A DNA stretch of 64,000 nt from the NCBI GenBank assembly GCA_963664715.2, contig CAXXUY010000006.1, positions 1 through 64,000 on the forward strand, in the 5' to 3' direction. The position numbers and the translations under genes were made by a program. This DNA is from JAPOXR01 sp963664715. GTDB lineage: Bacteria > Pseudomonadota > Alphaproteobacteria > Rhodobacterales > Rhodobacteraceae. The notes beneath the pieces were generated by a model. It had not been told where the DNA came from, did not search any database, and saw nothing but the letters and a program-made list of their open reading frames with translations. Below, in pieces: positions 46,515 through 55,863 of the stretch; within the stretch, counting starts at the first letter, position 1, and the number at the start of each line of letters is the position of its first letter.

Positions 46515-47363
46515 ATGTTTCCGGTTCCCATCGAAAAACGATCCCGAACGGCACAGATTACCTACCAGTCCCTCGTGCCATTGGCGCTCATCATGTGGCT
46601 GCTGCCGCTGATCGCGGTTGCCCTGTTCTCCATACGACCGATCACCGACTTTACGAGCGGCAACTACTGGGGTGTGCCATCCTCGTTCGAGTTCTTCACG
46701 AATTACGGCCGGGTCTTCTTTGAATCCGACATGCCTCGCTACATGCTGAACTCGGTACTGATCACGGTCCCGACCGTGATCGGCGCCGTGGCTCTCTCCT
46801 GCATGACCGGATTTGCACTGGGCATCTATCGTTTCCGGGGCAACCTTCTGATTTTTTTCATGTTCATCGCGGGCAATTTCGTTCCCTTCCAGATCCTGAT
46901 GGTGCCCGTGCGCGACCTGACCGTAAGTGCCGGCCTTTATGACACGAAGATGGGCCTCGTCCTGTTCCACATTGCGTTCCAGACCGGCTTTTGTACGCTG
47001 TTCATGCGCAATTTTATCCGGGCATTGCCCTATGCACTGATTGAAGCGGCCCGTGTTGAAGGCATCGCTGAATGGCGCATATTCTGGTATGTGGTTCTGC
47101 CACTCATGAAGCCCGCCATTGCCGCTCTCGCAGTTCTGATCTTCACGTTTATCTGGAACGACTATTTCTGGGCGATCGTGCTCACGCAGGGACCGGATGC
47201 CCAGCCGGTGACCGCTGGCATCACCTCCTTCAATTCGCAGTTCATTGCCCAATACCACCTGATGAGTGCGGGCAGCATCGTTGCAGCAATACCGCCGGTC
47301 CTGATGTTCTTCCTGATGCAGCGGCATTTCATTGCAGGCCTGACACTCGGCGCCGTCAAGTGA
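46515..47363 (+). CDS. Sugar ABC transporter permease, MalG type
   Basis: The 282-residue inner-membrane protein has six predicted helices and the EAA loop IEAARVEGIAEWRIFWYVVLPLMKPAI (about 177-203). GGAAGGAGG precedes the ATG. Its stop overlaps the GTG start of the alpha-galactosidase gene (GTGA), coupling transport to hydrolysis. Confidence 0.92.
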   Translation: MFPVPIEKRSRTAQITYQSLVPLALIMWLLPLIAVALFSIRPITDFTSGNYWGVPSSFEFFTNYGRVFFESDMPRYMLNSVLITVPTVIGAVALSCMTGFALGIYRFRGNLLIFFMFIAGNFVPFQILMVPVRDLTVSAGLYDTKMGLVLFHIAFQTGFCTLFMRNFIRALPYALIEAARVEGIAEWRIFWYVVLPLMKPAIAALAVLIFTFIWNDYFWAIVLTQGPDAQPVTAGITSFNSQFIAQYHLMSAGSIVAAIPPVLMFFLMQRHFIAGLTLGAVK

Positions 47364-49444
47364 TCCGAACCTGGCGTCTTGACGATTCCCGTCAGACGCT
47401 GGTTCTCGGTTCCCGGAATGACCACCTGGCCGAAGTGGTCTATTGGGGATCGCGACTGCCGGACATCGAAGACCTGGAAACCGTCTATCGCTGCCATGCG
47501 ATCGATGTGGCCGGAGGCATGCTGGATATCAACCCGGAACTGTCGATCTGCCCGGAGGCGACGCGCACATTTCCGGGACAGCCGGGGTTGATGATCCGCG
47601 ACAGCGGCGGGCGACCGTTTCTGCCAAAGTTCTGCTACGAGTCAGATCAGGCCGCCGGGGACAGCCTGAAACTGGTTTTCACCGATCAGACCGGAACGCT
47701 GACCTATACCGCCCGTGTTTCGATCGACCCGACTACCCATGTGATCGAAGCGCGTGCATCGCTCGTGAGTTCCCGGCCCATGTATCTGCATTGGCTTTCC
47801 GCTCCCGTGTTTCCTGCACCGCAGGCCAGCGACGAGATGATCGATTTTTCCGGGCGCTGGTGCGGGGAGTTCCAGATGAACCGCACGCCCTGGTCCGCGG
47901 GCATCCGCTACCGTGAAAACCGGACGGGCCGGACAGGACACGAGCACTTCCCGGGCCTTATCGTTCCCTGCCGGGGCGCTACGAATGCACAGGGTCACGC
48001 CTATGGCTTTCACTACGGCTGGTCGGGCGGACACAGGATGGTGGCCGAGGAAATGCCGGACGGACGCCGCCAGATCCAGTTCGGCCACGCAACAAGGCTG
48101 GAAAACGAGCCGGCCACCCGGTTTGAAACGGCAAGTCTCTATGCCGTGTTTTCAGATGATGGAATCAATGGCTGCGCGGTCGCGTTCCAGCGACACGTCC
48201 GAGACAGGCTCGTACGTTTCCCAAAGCCGGCACGGCCCCGGCCGGTTCATTACAATTGCTGGGAAGCGGTCTATTTCGACCACAACCTGCCCGAACTGAA
48301 AGACATCGCAACCCGTGCCGCCGATCTCGGAGCCGAGAGGTTCGTCCTGGATGACGGCTGGTTTGGCAGCCGGGATGACGACTCACAGGCGCTTTCGGAC
48401 TGGGAAGTAAATCCTCGCAAATACCCCGATGGTCTGACCCCGCTCGTTGAACATGTCCACGATCTCGGCATGAAATTCGGCATCTGGTTCGAGCCGGAAA
48501 TGATCAACCCGAACAGCAACATCTTTCGCTCTCACCCTGACTGGACGCTGGGCGGGGAAGACCAGATACTCGGACGCCAGCAGATGGTGCTGAACATGGC
48601 CCTGCCAGAGGTGCGCGATTTCCTTTTCGACCGGATCAGCAGCGTCCTGTCCGCCAATGAAATCGAATACGTCAAATGGGACCACAACCGCGTACTGCCT
48701 ATGCCGGATGCAGCCCAGACACGCGGGTCATATGCCCTGATCGACCGGTTGCGGCAGGCGTTCCCGGAAGTCGAGATTGAAAGCTGCGCCTCGGGCGGCG
48801 GTCGAATTGATTTCGGTATCCTCAGCCGGACCCACCGGGTCTGGTTGTCAGACAGCAACGACGCGGTCGAACGACTGAAGATGCAGCACAATTCTGCAAT
48901 ATTCCTTCCCATGGTTGTGACCGGCTCGCATGTTGGTCCGCGCGTCTGCCACACCTCCGGGCGTACCATGGACATTCGTTTCCGCGCATGGGTTGCAGCG
49001 CAGCGCCATCTGGGGTTCGAGATGGACCCTCGGGAACTGACACCCGAAGAGACACGGATCTTGCGCACTGTGATATGCTGGTGGAAAGAGAACCGGGACT
49101 GGATGCAGACTGCAGACATCCTTCGGCTCGACAGTTCCGACCCGGCGGTATTTGCCGAACTGCAACTGGAGCGAGGAGGCGGACAGTTCGTGCTCTTCGC
49201 TGGCAAGGCCGAAACCTCGGCCCAGATCGCCCCGCGTCCGTTGCGGTTGACGAGGCTTTCGGAAGACAGGAACTATCGCATTGACCTCGTCAACCATGCA
49301 GACGCGCCAGCATTGTCGCGCGGCGATCAGGCGATCAAGTCGGATCCGCTCACTGTCAGTGGTGCTTACTTGATGAACCACGGTCTGACCCTGCCGTGGA
49401 GTTTCCCGGAGACAATGTGGGTTGTGAAGGGATCATTGATTTGA
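47360..49444 (+). CDS. GH36 alpha-galactosidase, cytoplasmic
   Basis: The 694-residue enzyme has an N-terminal beta-sandwich (about 1-290), a TIM barrel and a C-terminal beta domain. GH36 landmarks are the segment NCWEAVYFDHN, FVLDDGWFGSRDDD, the nucleophile Asp441 in EYVKWDHNR, the substrate Cys region ESCASGGGRIDFG, and the acid/base Asp498 in WLSDSNDA. There is no signal peptide, so it cleaves alpha-galactosides after import. The GTG start overlaps the permease stop. Specificity among raffinose, melibiose and related sugars cannot be told from sequence. Confidence 0.94.
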   Translation: MIRTWRLDDSRQTLVLGSRNDHLAEVVYWGSRLPDIEDLETVYRCHAIDVAGGMLDINPELSICPEATRTFPGQPGLMIRDSGGRPFLPKFCYESDQAAGDSLKLVFTDQTGTLTYTARVSIDPTTHVIEARASLVSSRPMYLHWLSAPVFPAPQASDEMIDFSGRWCGEFQMNRTPWSAGIRYRENRTGRTGHEHFPGLIVPCRGATNAQGHAYGFHYGWSGGHRMVAEEMPDGRRQIQFGHATRLENEPATRFETASLYAVFSDDGINGCAVAFQRHVRDRLVRFPKPARPRPVHYNCWEAVYFDHNLPELKDIATRAADLGAERFVLDDGWFGSRDDDSQALSDWEVNPRKYPDGLTPLVEHVHDLGMKFGIWFEPEMINPNSNIFRSHPDWTLGGEDQILGRQQMVLNMALPEVRDFLFDRISSVLSANEIEYVKWDHNRVLPMPDAAQTRGSYALIDRLRQAFPEVEIESCASGGGRIDFGILSRTHRVWLSDSNDAVERLKMQHNSAIFLPMVVTGSHVGPRVCHTSGRTMDIRFRAWVAAQRHLGFEMDPRELTPEETRILRTVICWWKENRDWMQTADILRLDSSDPAVFAELQLERGGGQFVLFAGKAETSAQIAPRPLRLTRLSEDRNYRIDLVNHADAPALSRGDQAIKSDPLTVSGAYLMNHGLTLPWSFPETMWVVKGSLI

Positions 49445-49915
49445 GCGGTTCGGCGGTGCCGGACAGGTAGGTATTCGCAGCGCACCCGAGTCTCATTATC
49501 TGCCAATCAGACTGCATCACAGGTACACTCAATTGTTCCAAGGCAGTTGCTGCATGCAAGGATCCGTGACCTCCATCCGGCCCATGCCGAAAGGCTGCTC
49601 GATATGATTCCGACTGGACAGGGTCGCGACTTGAAAGTGCCTGCCCGGGAAAGCAGCCCTGCCCCGGATTGTACCTGATCAAACAGAAACAACACGCGTG
49701 AAGAAGGTGGGAAAGACCGCCCGGTTCATGACGGAATGATCCGAGCCACTACACCGGGGCCGGGGATGACTGCTGCAGGCACTGCGGTTCGCCTCAAATG
49801 CCTCTTCCGCTGCCGCGAGCTCATGAAGACCAGCATGAACGCCGCACATGCGTGCAGCAGCATCCAGACCGTGAGCCCGGTGGTGTGGTGGCTCGGGTCA
49901 TTGCCCTTTTTTCAG
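49445..49915. other. Intergenic region with a possible gene fragment
   Basis: About 470 bp lie between the convergent alpha-galactosidase and enolase-superfamily genes. The right third (49726-49905) holds a possible membrane-protein remnant listed separately. The left part shows nothing recognisable. Confidence 0.4.
49726..49905 (-). pseudogene. Possible remnant of a cytochrome oxidase subunit III-like membrane protein
   Basis: One minus-strand frame reads GNDPSHHTTGLTVWMLLHACAAFMLVFM followed by a basic tail SSRQRKRHLRR. This resembles the last helix of subunit I/III-type cytochrome c oxidases, which have a similar DPxxHxxxxTVW motif. There is no start codon or upstream domain; the region ahead of it is the enolase-superfamily gene. 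It may be chance. Confidence 0.22.
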
Positions 49916-51046
49916 TCAGTCCTGCGTGCTGACCATGTAGGTCGATCGCGCCAGCCAGTCAGGGTTGATTTCCACTCCCCAGCCGGGATCTCCGCTGATC
50001 GTCACATAACCGTCGGCCACCTCGTAGGGAGAAAGCCTGAACAGGTCCTCCTGCCACGGATAGTAATCCGGACCCTCGATGGAATACTCGAGGTATGGTC
50101 CGGCATTCGGCAGGGATTTCAGGTAGTGCATCGTGAACAGCGTGACCATGGACAGGTTGGCGCAATGCGGCGTGACCGGCAGACCTGCCCGCAGGGCCAA
50201 TTGTGCCACCCGCAAAGCCCGGCAAATGCCGCCAACATAAAGAATGTCCGGTTGCACGATATCCACGGCTTTCATGTCGATCATTCGTCGCCAGTCGGTC
50301 AGATGACAATCCTGCTCACCACCGGTCACATCGATTCTGAGAGCCTCTTTCACTTCCCTGATCTGTTCGAATTCCCAGTATGGACACGGTTCCTCGAAGT
50401 GGCAAAAGCCATGATCTTCAAGCATCCTGCCGACCTCGATGGCGCGTTCCGGGGAATAACAGGAATTTGCATCGATCAGCAGATCAACATCATTTCCCAG
50501 CCCAGTGCGCATTGCAGGAATGATCTCCTCCGTTCTTCCCGGCCACTCGTCCCGGTTGCGCCCAACCTCGGATCCGGCCCTAACCTTGAACGCGTCAAAC
50601 CCCTTGCTGTCGCGCAGGCGCGCGAGCCGTTCCACTTCCTCCGCCGGGGAAATGTCCCTCTTCATCGAAGACGCGTAGGCCCGGAGCCTGCCCGGCGTTC
50701 CGCCGAGCAGTTCAACAACCGGTCTTTCTTCTCTCCTGCCCCGCGCATCCCAGATGGCCGTGTCTACTCCTGCCATCGCACGGCGCAGGTAGGAACCCGG
50801 AAACTTGTGCTCGCGCTCGGTCACCTTGTCGAGCAGGTCGTCCAGTTCCTCGGAAACGTCCTTTCCCAGCAACCAGGGTGCAACCTGGCGATGAAGGACC
50901 CGCGATGTGATGTCGGAATTGTAGGTCGAGACCTGTCCCCATCCCGCGGTTCCACATCTGAAACCGGCCCTCACGAATCCGACATGCTCGCTCGAAAAGG
51001 TCTCGAGTGACTCCAGGACCAGGGGTTCTTCAGAAGTCCGCAGCAT
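49916..51046 (-). CDS. Mandelate racemase/muconate-lactonizing enzyme family protein
   Basis: The 376-residue protein has the enolase-superfamily barrel. AFKVRAG marks the strand-2 Lys motif, LLIDANSCY the first metal Asp, CHFEEPCPYW the second metal Glu, VTGGEQDC the third, and VTPHCANLS the catalytic His typical of the mandelate-racemase subgroup. Such enzymes usually dehydrate sugar acids. The first strand of the capping domain seems short (the N-terminus starts LRTSEEPLVLESLETFSSEHVGF). It lies next to the alpha-galactosidase cluster but on the opposite strand, so a link to galactonate metabolism is only possible. Confidence 0.88.
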   Translation of the reverse strand: MLRTSEEPLVLESLETFSSEHVGFVRAGFRCGTAGWGQVSTYNSDITSRVLHRQVAPWLLGKDVSEELDDLLDKVTEREHKFPGSYLRRAMAGVDTAIWDARGRREERPVVELLGGTPGRLRAYASSMKRDISPAEEVERLARLRDSKGFDAFKVRAGSEVGRNRDEWPGRTEEIIPAMRTGLGNDVDLLIDANSCYSPERAIEVGRMLEDHGFCHFEEPCPYWEFEQIREVKEALRIDVTGGEQDCHLTDWRRMIDMKAVDIVQPDILYVGGICRALRVAQLALRAGLPVTPHCANLSMVTLFTMHYLKSLPNAGPYLEYSIEGPDYYPWQEDLFRLSPYEVADGYVTISGDPGWGVEINPDWLARSTYMVSTQD

Positions 51047-51205
51047 GTCATCGAAGCCGCGTTTTCGAAGCCCTTCCGGTGTCGGAACTTCGAGCGGATT
51101 CAGCCCGCGACGTCCTGAATGACGAACTCAGGATGACTGGCACAAACGTGACTTCAACCGGCATTTCCCGCAATTCACACAGGCATCGCAATGCAACTGC
51201 ACCGT

Positions 51206-51961
51206 CTATGCCGCCATGCGCTGACGCTTGATCTCGTCATAGGCTGCATTCGCGGCCGCCAGCTTGCGGTCGCCGATCTTCCAGAGTTCTTCCGGCAACC
51301 CGCGCGCCATGGCCAGGTCCGGATGATTTTCCTTGAGAATCTTGCGATGTGCCACCTTGATCTCGGCGTCCGTGGCATCACTCGAGACTCCGAGCACCGC
51401 GTAGGGATCCTCCTCGGTGCATCGGGCCGGCGACGCGGCAAACATCGATTCAACCTGCCGCAGCTCGTGGCTGCTCAGGCCAAGTATGCCCGCGACATTG
51501 TTGATGTAGTCACGCTCGGCAGGATGGTAGGTTCCGTCCGCGCAGGCGATGGCCATGAGGGCCGCTGCAAAGTTCTTGCACATCTCGCGGTCATGACCGA
51601 ACAGCTGGCGTACTTGCGCTGCATAGACTTCATGTCCCGCGGGGTCGCGTATTGCGCTGTTGAACAAGGCGCCCACGGCCTTCGTTTCGGATTCCGGGAT
51701 GGTGAAGACACGCTTGAACGTTGCAATCTCGTCCCGCGTGACCTTGCCGTCGACCTTGCACAACTTGGCGGCAAGAATGACCACGGAAAACATGAAGGCC
51801 GCCTGCCTCTGGTCAGGGGAGTCCAGGCGGGTCTGCACAGTTGACGGCGAGGACTTCCTGTCGGCAAGGACATGCCCTGCCGCCGCTCCCACAAGCGCTC
51901 CGATCGGACCGCCGAGCGCGAATCCGAGAGTTCCACCCAGGACCTTGCCGAATATGCCCAT
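51206..51961 (-). CDS. djlA: DjlA-family co-chaperone (TerB-like plus J domain)
   Basis: The 251-residue protein has an N-terminal glycine-rich hydrophobic segment (LGGTLGFALGGPIGALVGAAAGHVL, a membrane anchor), a TerB-like helical domain (about 50-160: AAFMFSVVILAAKLCKVDGKVTRDEI, then AIACADGTYHPAERDYI) and a C-terminal J domain (about 183-250: DPYAVLGVSSDATDAEIKVAHR) with the HPD motif in ENHPDL. It stimulates DnaK at the membrane. It appears to be a single-gene unit. Confidence 0.93.
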   Translation of the reverse strand: MGIFGKVLGGTLGFALGGPIGALVGAAAGHVLADRKSSPSTVQTRLDSPDQRQAAFMFSVVILAAKLCKVDGKVTRDEIATFKRVFTIPESETKAVGALFNSAIRDPAGHEVYAAQVRQLFGHDREMCKNFAAALMAIACADGTYHPAERDYINNVAGILGLSSHELRQVESMFAASPARCTEEDPYAVLGVSSDATDAEIKVAHRKILKENHPDLAMARGLPEELWKIGDRKLAAANAAYDEIKRQRMAA

Positions 51962-52287
51962 GTCCGAACTCGTTCCTTCTGCTCCGGGGTTAACTAGCCG
52001 AGCGGGACGCAGTTGCCAAGCATTCCGGTGGGTCGCGTAAATTATTCCCGCCTGGCCATGCGGGCCGCAACCGCCTTACCGCGATCTTCCGGCGGTAAAT
52101 TCCTGGCACGGAATCGGAAGCGCTCTGCAAGACCGATACACGCGGATCCTGTTGCAGGCAGAAAATCCGCAGCGCCGGAAAATGGTCTTGAAGTAGGAAC
52201 GCTTTGGCTGTTTACCGCAAAGGGCAGCCGGAGGATCCCGGGTATTCATTCGTTCCTTTTGGAACTTCGTGAGCTGGAGGCGAAGCG
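51962..52287. other. Divergent intergenic region between djlA and the hydrolase gene
   Basis: About 325 bp separate two divergently transcribed genes. GGAGG at 52276-52280 serves the hydrolase GTG start. I see no gene fragment, RNA or strong palindrome. Confidence 0.4.
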
Positions 52288-53844
52288 GTGGTTGTCGATC
52301 CTGGCAGAAGCAGGAACGTGCTCTTCGTGGTCATCGACCAATTGCGCGCCGATTGTCTTGACCTCGCCGTAGACGACAGGCTGGTTCTGCCGAAGCTGAA
52401 CGAATTCAGGCGGGAGGCTGCCACGTTCCTCAGCCACTACTCGGTCACCAGCCCCTGTGGCCCATCCAGGACAAGCCTGCTCACCGGGCTCTATTCGATG
52501 AATCACAGATCAGTTCGCAATGGCACCCCCCTGCGCGCAGATGTTTCCAACCTGGCACTTGAAGCGCGCAAGTCTGGATACGAGCCATTGCTGTTCGGAT
52601 ACACGGATACGACCGGAGATCCGCGCCATCATCATCCCAATGATCCTGACATCAGGTCCTATGAGGGCGTCATGCCCGGTTTCAATGAAATCGTTGAAAT
52701 GCGCATGGATACAAGGAACTTCCCCTGGAAGGCCCACCTGTTGGACCGGGGTTATGAACTCCCGGGGCACGGGGAATTCTATGCACCCCGAAACTCCGAC
52801 CCGCTCAAGGGACCGGATCCCCGGGACCCGCCATTCTACCGCGCCGAAGACAGCGATACGGCCTTCCTGGCAGACTCCTTTCTCCGTGAAATGCGGATAC
52901 GCAGCGAGAAGCACTGGTTCGCACTGCTGGCCTTCATCCGTCCCCACTCGCCACTGATCGCGCCTGCGCCCTACAACAGGATGCACGATCCGACCGCTGT
53001 ACCGGCTGCGCAGCGCCATCCGGACCCGGAAGACGAGGCTGCACTGCATCCATTCATGGCTGCCGACATGAAGCAGGAAGCAATTGGCCGGACGGTCAAG
53101 GGATATGGCGACCGGCTGGACAATGAATCGGACCTGGACATCAGCACGCTTCGTTCCGTCTATTATGGCCTGGCAAGCGAGGTGGACCACCATGTTGGCC
53201 GCATCATCGATTTCCTCAAGGAATCGGGCCAGTTCGACAACACGCTGATCATCGTCACCTCGGATCACGGCGAGATGCTGGGTGACAGGCGGCAATGGGG
53301 CAAGATGACGGTCTTCGAACCGACCTTTCACGTTCCTCTCATCATCAGGGATCCGGACAGGACCCTGCCAAGTGGCAGGGAGGTGAATGAATTCACTGAA
53401 TCCGTCGATTTGTCGCCGACAATTCTGGATTGGCTGTCAGGCCGGGCGTCCTCGGCTATGGACGGATTCTCCCTGCTTCCACTCCTGGAGGAGCAGCGCC
53501 CGGAACACTGGCGAGATTATGCCTTTGCAGAACTCGACCTTGGCGAGCCCGAAGAGCCGACCGCGTGGCAGCGTGAACTTGGACTTGATCTGAGGGACGC
53601 AAATCTGGCGATCCTGAGGGAGAACAGGTTCAAGCTGGTCCACTTCAACGGTGGATTGCCGCCGCTTCTCTTCGACATGCAGTCCGATATGGGAGAAATG
53701 AGGAACCTGGCCGATGATCCTGCATATTCGGGCGAACTGCTTCGGATGACACGAAAGCTGCTCGACCACCGCATGCGTCATGCGGATCATACCCTGTCCG
53801 ACATGAAAGTAACCGGGGCTGGCACTGTCAACTACCGGCCGTGA
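52288..53844 (+). CDS. Phosphonate monoester hydrolase-like sulfatase-superfamily enzyme
   Basis: The 518-residue protein resembles the Rhizobium and Burkholderia phosphonate monoester hydrolases along its length: NVLFVVIDQLRAD, TSPCGPSRTSLLTGLYSMNHRSVRNGTPL with the formylglycine Cys57 in C-x-P-x-R, FIRPHSPLIAPAPYNRMHDP, LRSVYYGLASEVDHHVGRI, TSDHGEMLGD and the tail LVHFNGGLPPLLFDMQSDMGEMRNLADDP. The family hydrolyses phosphonate monoesters and, promiscuously, sulfate and phosphate esters. There is no signal peptide. GTG 52288 has GGAGG upstream. The neighbouring importer and C-P enzymes support a phosphonate ester as substrate. Confidence 0.88.
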   Translation: MVVDPGRSRNVLFVVIDQLRADCLDLAVDDRLVLPKLNEFRREAATFLSHYSVTSPCGPSRTSLLTGLYSMNHRSVRNGTPLRADVSNLALEARKSGYEPLLFGYTDTTGDPRHHHPNDPDIRSYEGVMPGFNEIVEMRMDTRNFPWKAHLLDRGYELPGHGEFYAPRNSDPLKGPDPRDPPFYRAEDSDTAFLADSFLREMRIRSEKHWFALLAFIRPHSPLIAPAPYNRMHDPTAVPAAQRHPDPEDEAALHPFMAADMKQEAIGRTVKGYGDRLDNESDLDISTLRSVYYGLASEVDHHVGRIIDFLKESGQFDNTLIIVTSDHGEMLGDRRQWGKMTVFEPTFHVPLIIRDPDRTLPSGREVNEFTESVDLSPTILDWLSGRASSAMDGFSLLPLLEEQRPEHWRDYAFAELDLGEPEEPTAWQRELGLDLRDANLAILRENRFKLVHFNGGLPPLLFDMQSDMGEMRNLADDPAYSGELLRMTRKLLDHRMRHADHTLSDMKVTGAGTVNYRP

Positions 53845-54865
53845 CCTCGAGACCGGCCGCCGGCTCCGCGGCCTCCTGCAACTCCTTCCATCGGTGGCAG
53901 GCAACGCTGTGCCGTCCCTCGACCAGTTCAAGTGCCGGTTCCTTCTCCCTGCAGAGGTCGAGGGCAAACGGGCATCTTGTCTGGAACTTGCAACCGGGTG
54001 GTGGATTGGTCTGGGAGGGAATCTCACCTTCGAGTTTCTGGGCCTTGCCGCGGTCGTCCGGGTCGAGCGACGGAATTGCTGACAGCAGGGCCTTGGTGTA
54101 GGGGTGTTTCGGTGCCGCAAACAGCTCTCTTGTCGGCGCCGTCTCGACCAGCCTGCCGAAATACATCAGAGCCACATGATCGCAGATATGCGCGACGACA
54201 CTGAGGTCATGGCTGATGAACAGGAATGTAAGGCCGAGTTCTTTCTGGATCGACTTGAGCAGATTGAGGATGTCCGCCTGGATCGACACGTCCAGCGCGG
54301 CGACGCTCTCATCGGCGACAACGAAACGGGGCCCGGAAACCAGCGCCCTTGCAATCGAAATCCTCTGTCGCTGCCCTCCGGAGAATGCATGCGGGAATCG
54401 CCTGAGATGCTCCAGGTTAAGCCGGCATTTTGCTGCGATTTCCCTGACCCTTTCATCGGTCTCGGCACGCGACGAGGACAGCTTCATGACTTCGAGCGGT
54501 TCCGCGATGATGTCGCGAACCGTCATGCGCGGGCTCAGGGCCGCGTAGGGATCCTGGAAGATAAGCTGGGCGCGCGAATGATAGTCCCGCCGTTCATGCC
54601 GGGTCAGTGCACGCAAATCGTAGTCGACTTCCCCGTCGGTATATCTGACACTGCCCTCCGTGATCGGATTGGCCAGCAGCAAGGCCCTGCCTAGCGTGGT
54701 CTTGCCCGAACCGGACTCGCCGACGAGACCGAAGAACTTGCCCTTCTCGATGTCGATGCTGATGTCCTCCACGGCATGCACGAACGTCTTTTCGGCAAAC
54801 ATTCCGCCGCCCAGCGGAAAGCGCACGGAGAGGTTTCTTGCCGATACCAGGATGTTGTCAGTCAT
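53828..54865 (-). CDS. Oligopeptide-type ABC transporter ATPase, OppF/DppF type
   Basis: The 345-residue ATPase has Walker A GESGSGKTTLGRA (about 49-61), Q-loop FQDPYAALSPR, signature FSGGQRQRISIARA, Walker B FVVADESVAALD and the C-terminal oligopeptide-transporter domain with the Cys-rich motif CKFQTRCPFALDLCREKEP (about 290-310). Its ATG overlaps the OppD-type stop (ATGA). Its 3' end overlaps the convergent hydrolase gene by 17 bp. It is the last gene of the five-gene importer. Confidence 0.94.
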   Translation of the reverse strand: MTDNILVSARNLSVRFPLGGGMFAEKTFVHAVEDISIDIEKGKFFGLVGESGSGKTTLGRALLLANPITEGSVRYTDGEVDYDLRALTRHERRDYHSRAQLIFQDPYAALSPRMTVRDIIAEPLEVMKLSSSRAETDERVREIAAKCRLNLEHLRRFPHAFSGGQRQRISIARALVSGPRFVVADESVAALDVSIQADILNLLKSIQKELGLTFLFISHDLSVVAHICDHVALMYFGRLVETAPTRELFAAPKHPYTKALLSAIPSLDPDDRGKAQKLEGEIPSQTNPPPGCKFQTRCPFALDLCREKEPALELVEGRHSVACHRWKELQEAAEPAAGLEVTAGS

Positions 54866-55863
54866 GCTGCGTCCCGTTTCGCCCCGATAAGGTGGCAGGC
54901 TGCCCTGTGGTCTTCGGCAACGGCATCAAATTCCGGGACGACACGCCGGCAGATGTCGCCTGCAACAACAGGACACCTGGTCTGGAAAACGCATCCGGTC
55001 GGCCGCTCCAGCGGAGATGGAATGTCGCCAGCCACCGGTGTCAGGGGAGCATCAAGATCCGAGAGCTTCGGCAGCGCGCCGAGAAGCCCCGTGGTGTACG
55101 GGTGCGCCGGATTGCGGATGACCTCGCGGACAGGGCCCTGTTCCACGAGTCGTCCCAGATACATGACGGCAACCAGGTCCGCGGTCTGCGCTATGACGCC
55201 GAGATCGTGGGTGATGAAGATGATCGCCATGCCGAAATCGTCGACCAGGTCCTTCATGAGATCGATCACCTGGGCCTGGATCGTGACGTCCAGCGCCGTC
55301 GTCGGTTCATCGGCGATCAGCAGCTTCGGCCGCGTCGACAGCGCCATGGCGATCATGGCGCGCTGGCGCATCCCGCCGGACAGTTCGAAGGCATACTGCT
55401 GAAACCTCTTTGCCGAATCGCCTATGCCGACCCGTTCGAGCATCTCGATCGAATGCCGCTCGGCATCGGCCTTCGACATGTCGGTATGTATCAGGAGTTG
55501 TTCGACCATCTGGTCACCGATCGTCAAGGCCGGCGCAAAGCTGGCCATCGGTTCCTGGAAGATCATCGAGATCGAACCGCCTCGGACGATCTGCAACTCG
55601 CGGTTCGTCCTCAACGACATGATATCGACCGGACCTTCGTCGAGATGCAGGGTGATCCTCGTTTGCTCGCCATAAACCGCATTGCCGGCGTTCAGCCGCA
55701 TGAGCGCCTTGGCGGTCACGGATTTCCCCGAACCGCTTTCACCGACGAGGCCGAGGATCTGGCCGCGGGCAAGGTTGATCGTGAAATCCTCGACCGCAGT
55801 CACCCGACCCTCGTCGGTGTCGAACTGGAGAGTGAGATTCTCGATGTCGAGCAGAGGCATCAT
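54862..55863 (-). CDS. Oligopeptide-type ABC transporter ATPase, OppD/DppD type
   Basis: The 333-residue ATPase has Walker A GESGSGKSVTAKA (about 37-49), Q-loop FQEPMASFAPALTIG, signature LSGGMRQRAMIAMA, Walker B LLIADEPTTALD, switch His FITHDLGVI and the family C-terminus with CVFQTRCPVVAGDICR. The ATG at 55863 overlaps the permease stop (ATGA); a second ATG follows at 55860. It is coupled to its partners on both sides. Confidence 0.94.
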   Translation of the reverse strand: MMPLLDIENLTLQFDTDEGRVTAVEDFTINLARGQILGLVGESGSGKSVTAKALMRLNAGNAVYGEQTRITLHLDEGPVDIMSLRTNRELQIVRGGSISMIFQEPMASFAPALTIGDQMVEQLLIHTDMSKADAERHSIEMLERVGIGDSAKRFQQYAFELSGGMRQRAMIAMALSTRPKLLIADEPTTALDVTIQAQVIDLMKDLVDDFGMAIIFITHDLGVIAQTADLVAVMYLGRLVEQGPVREVIRNPAHPYTTGLLGALPKLSDLDAPLTPVAGDIPSPLERPTGCVFQTRCPVVAGDICRRVVPEFDAVAEDHRAACHLIGAKRDAA

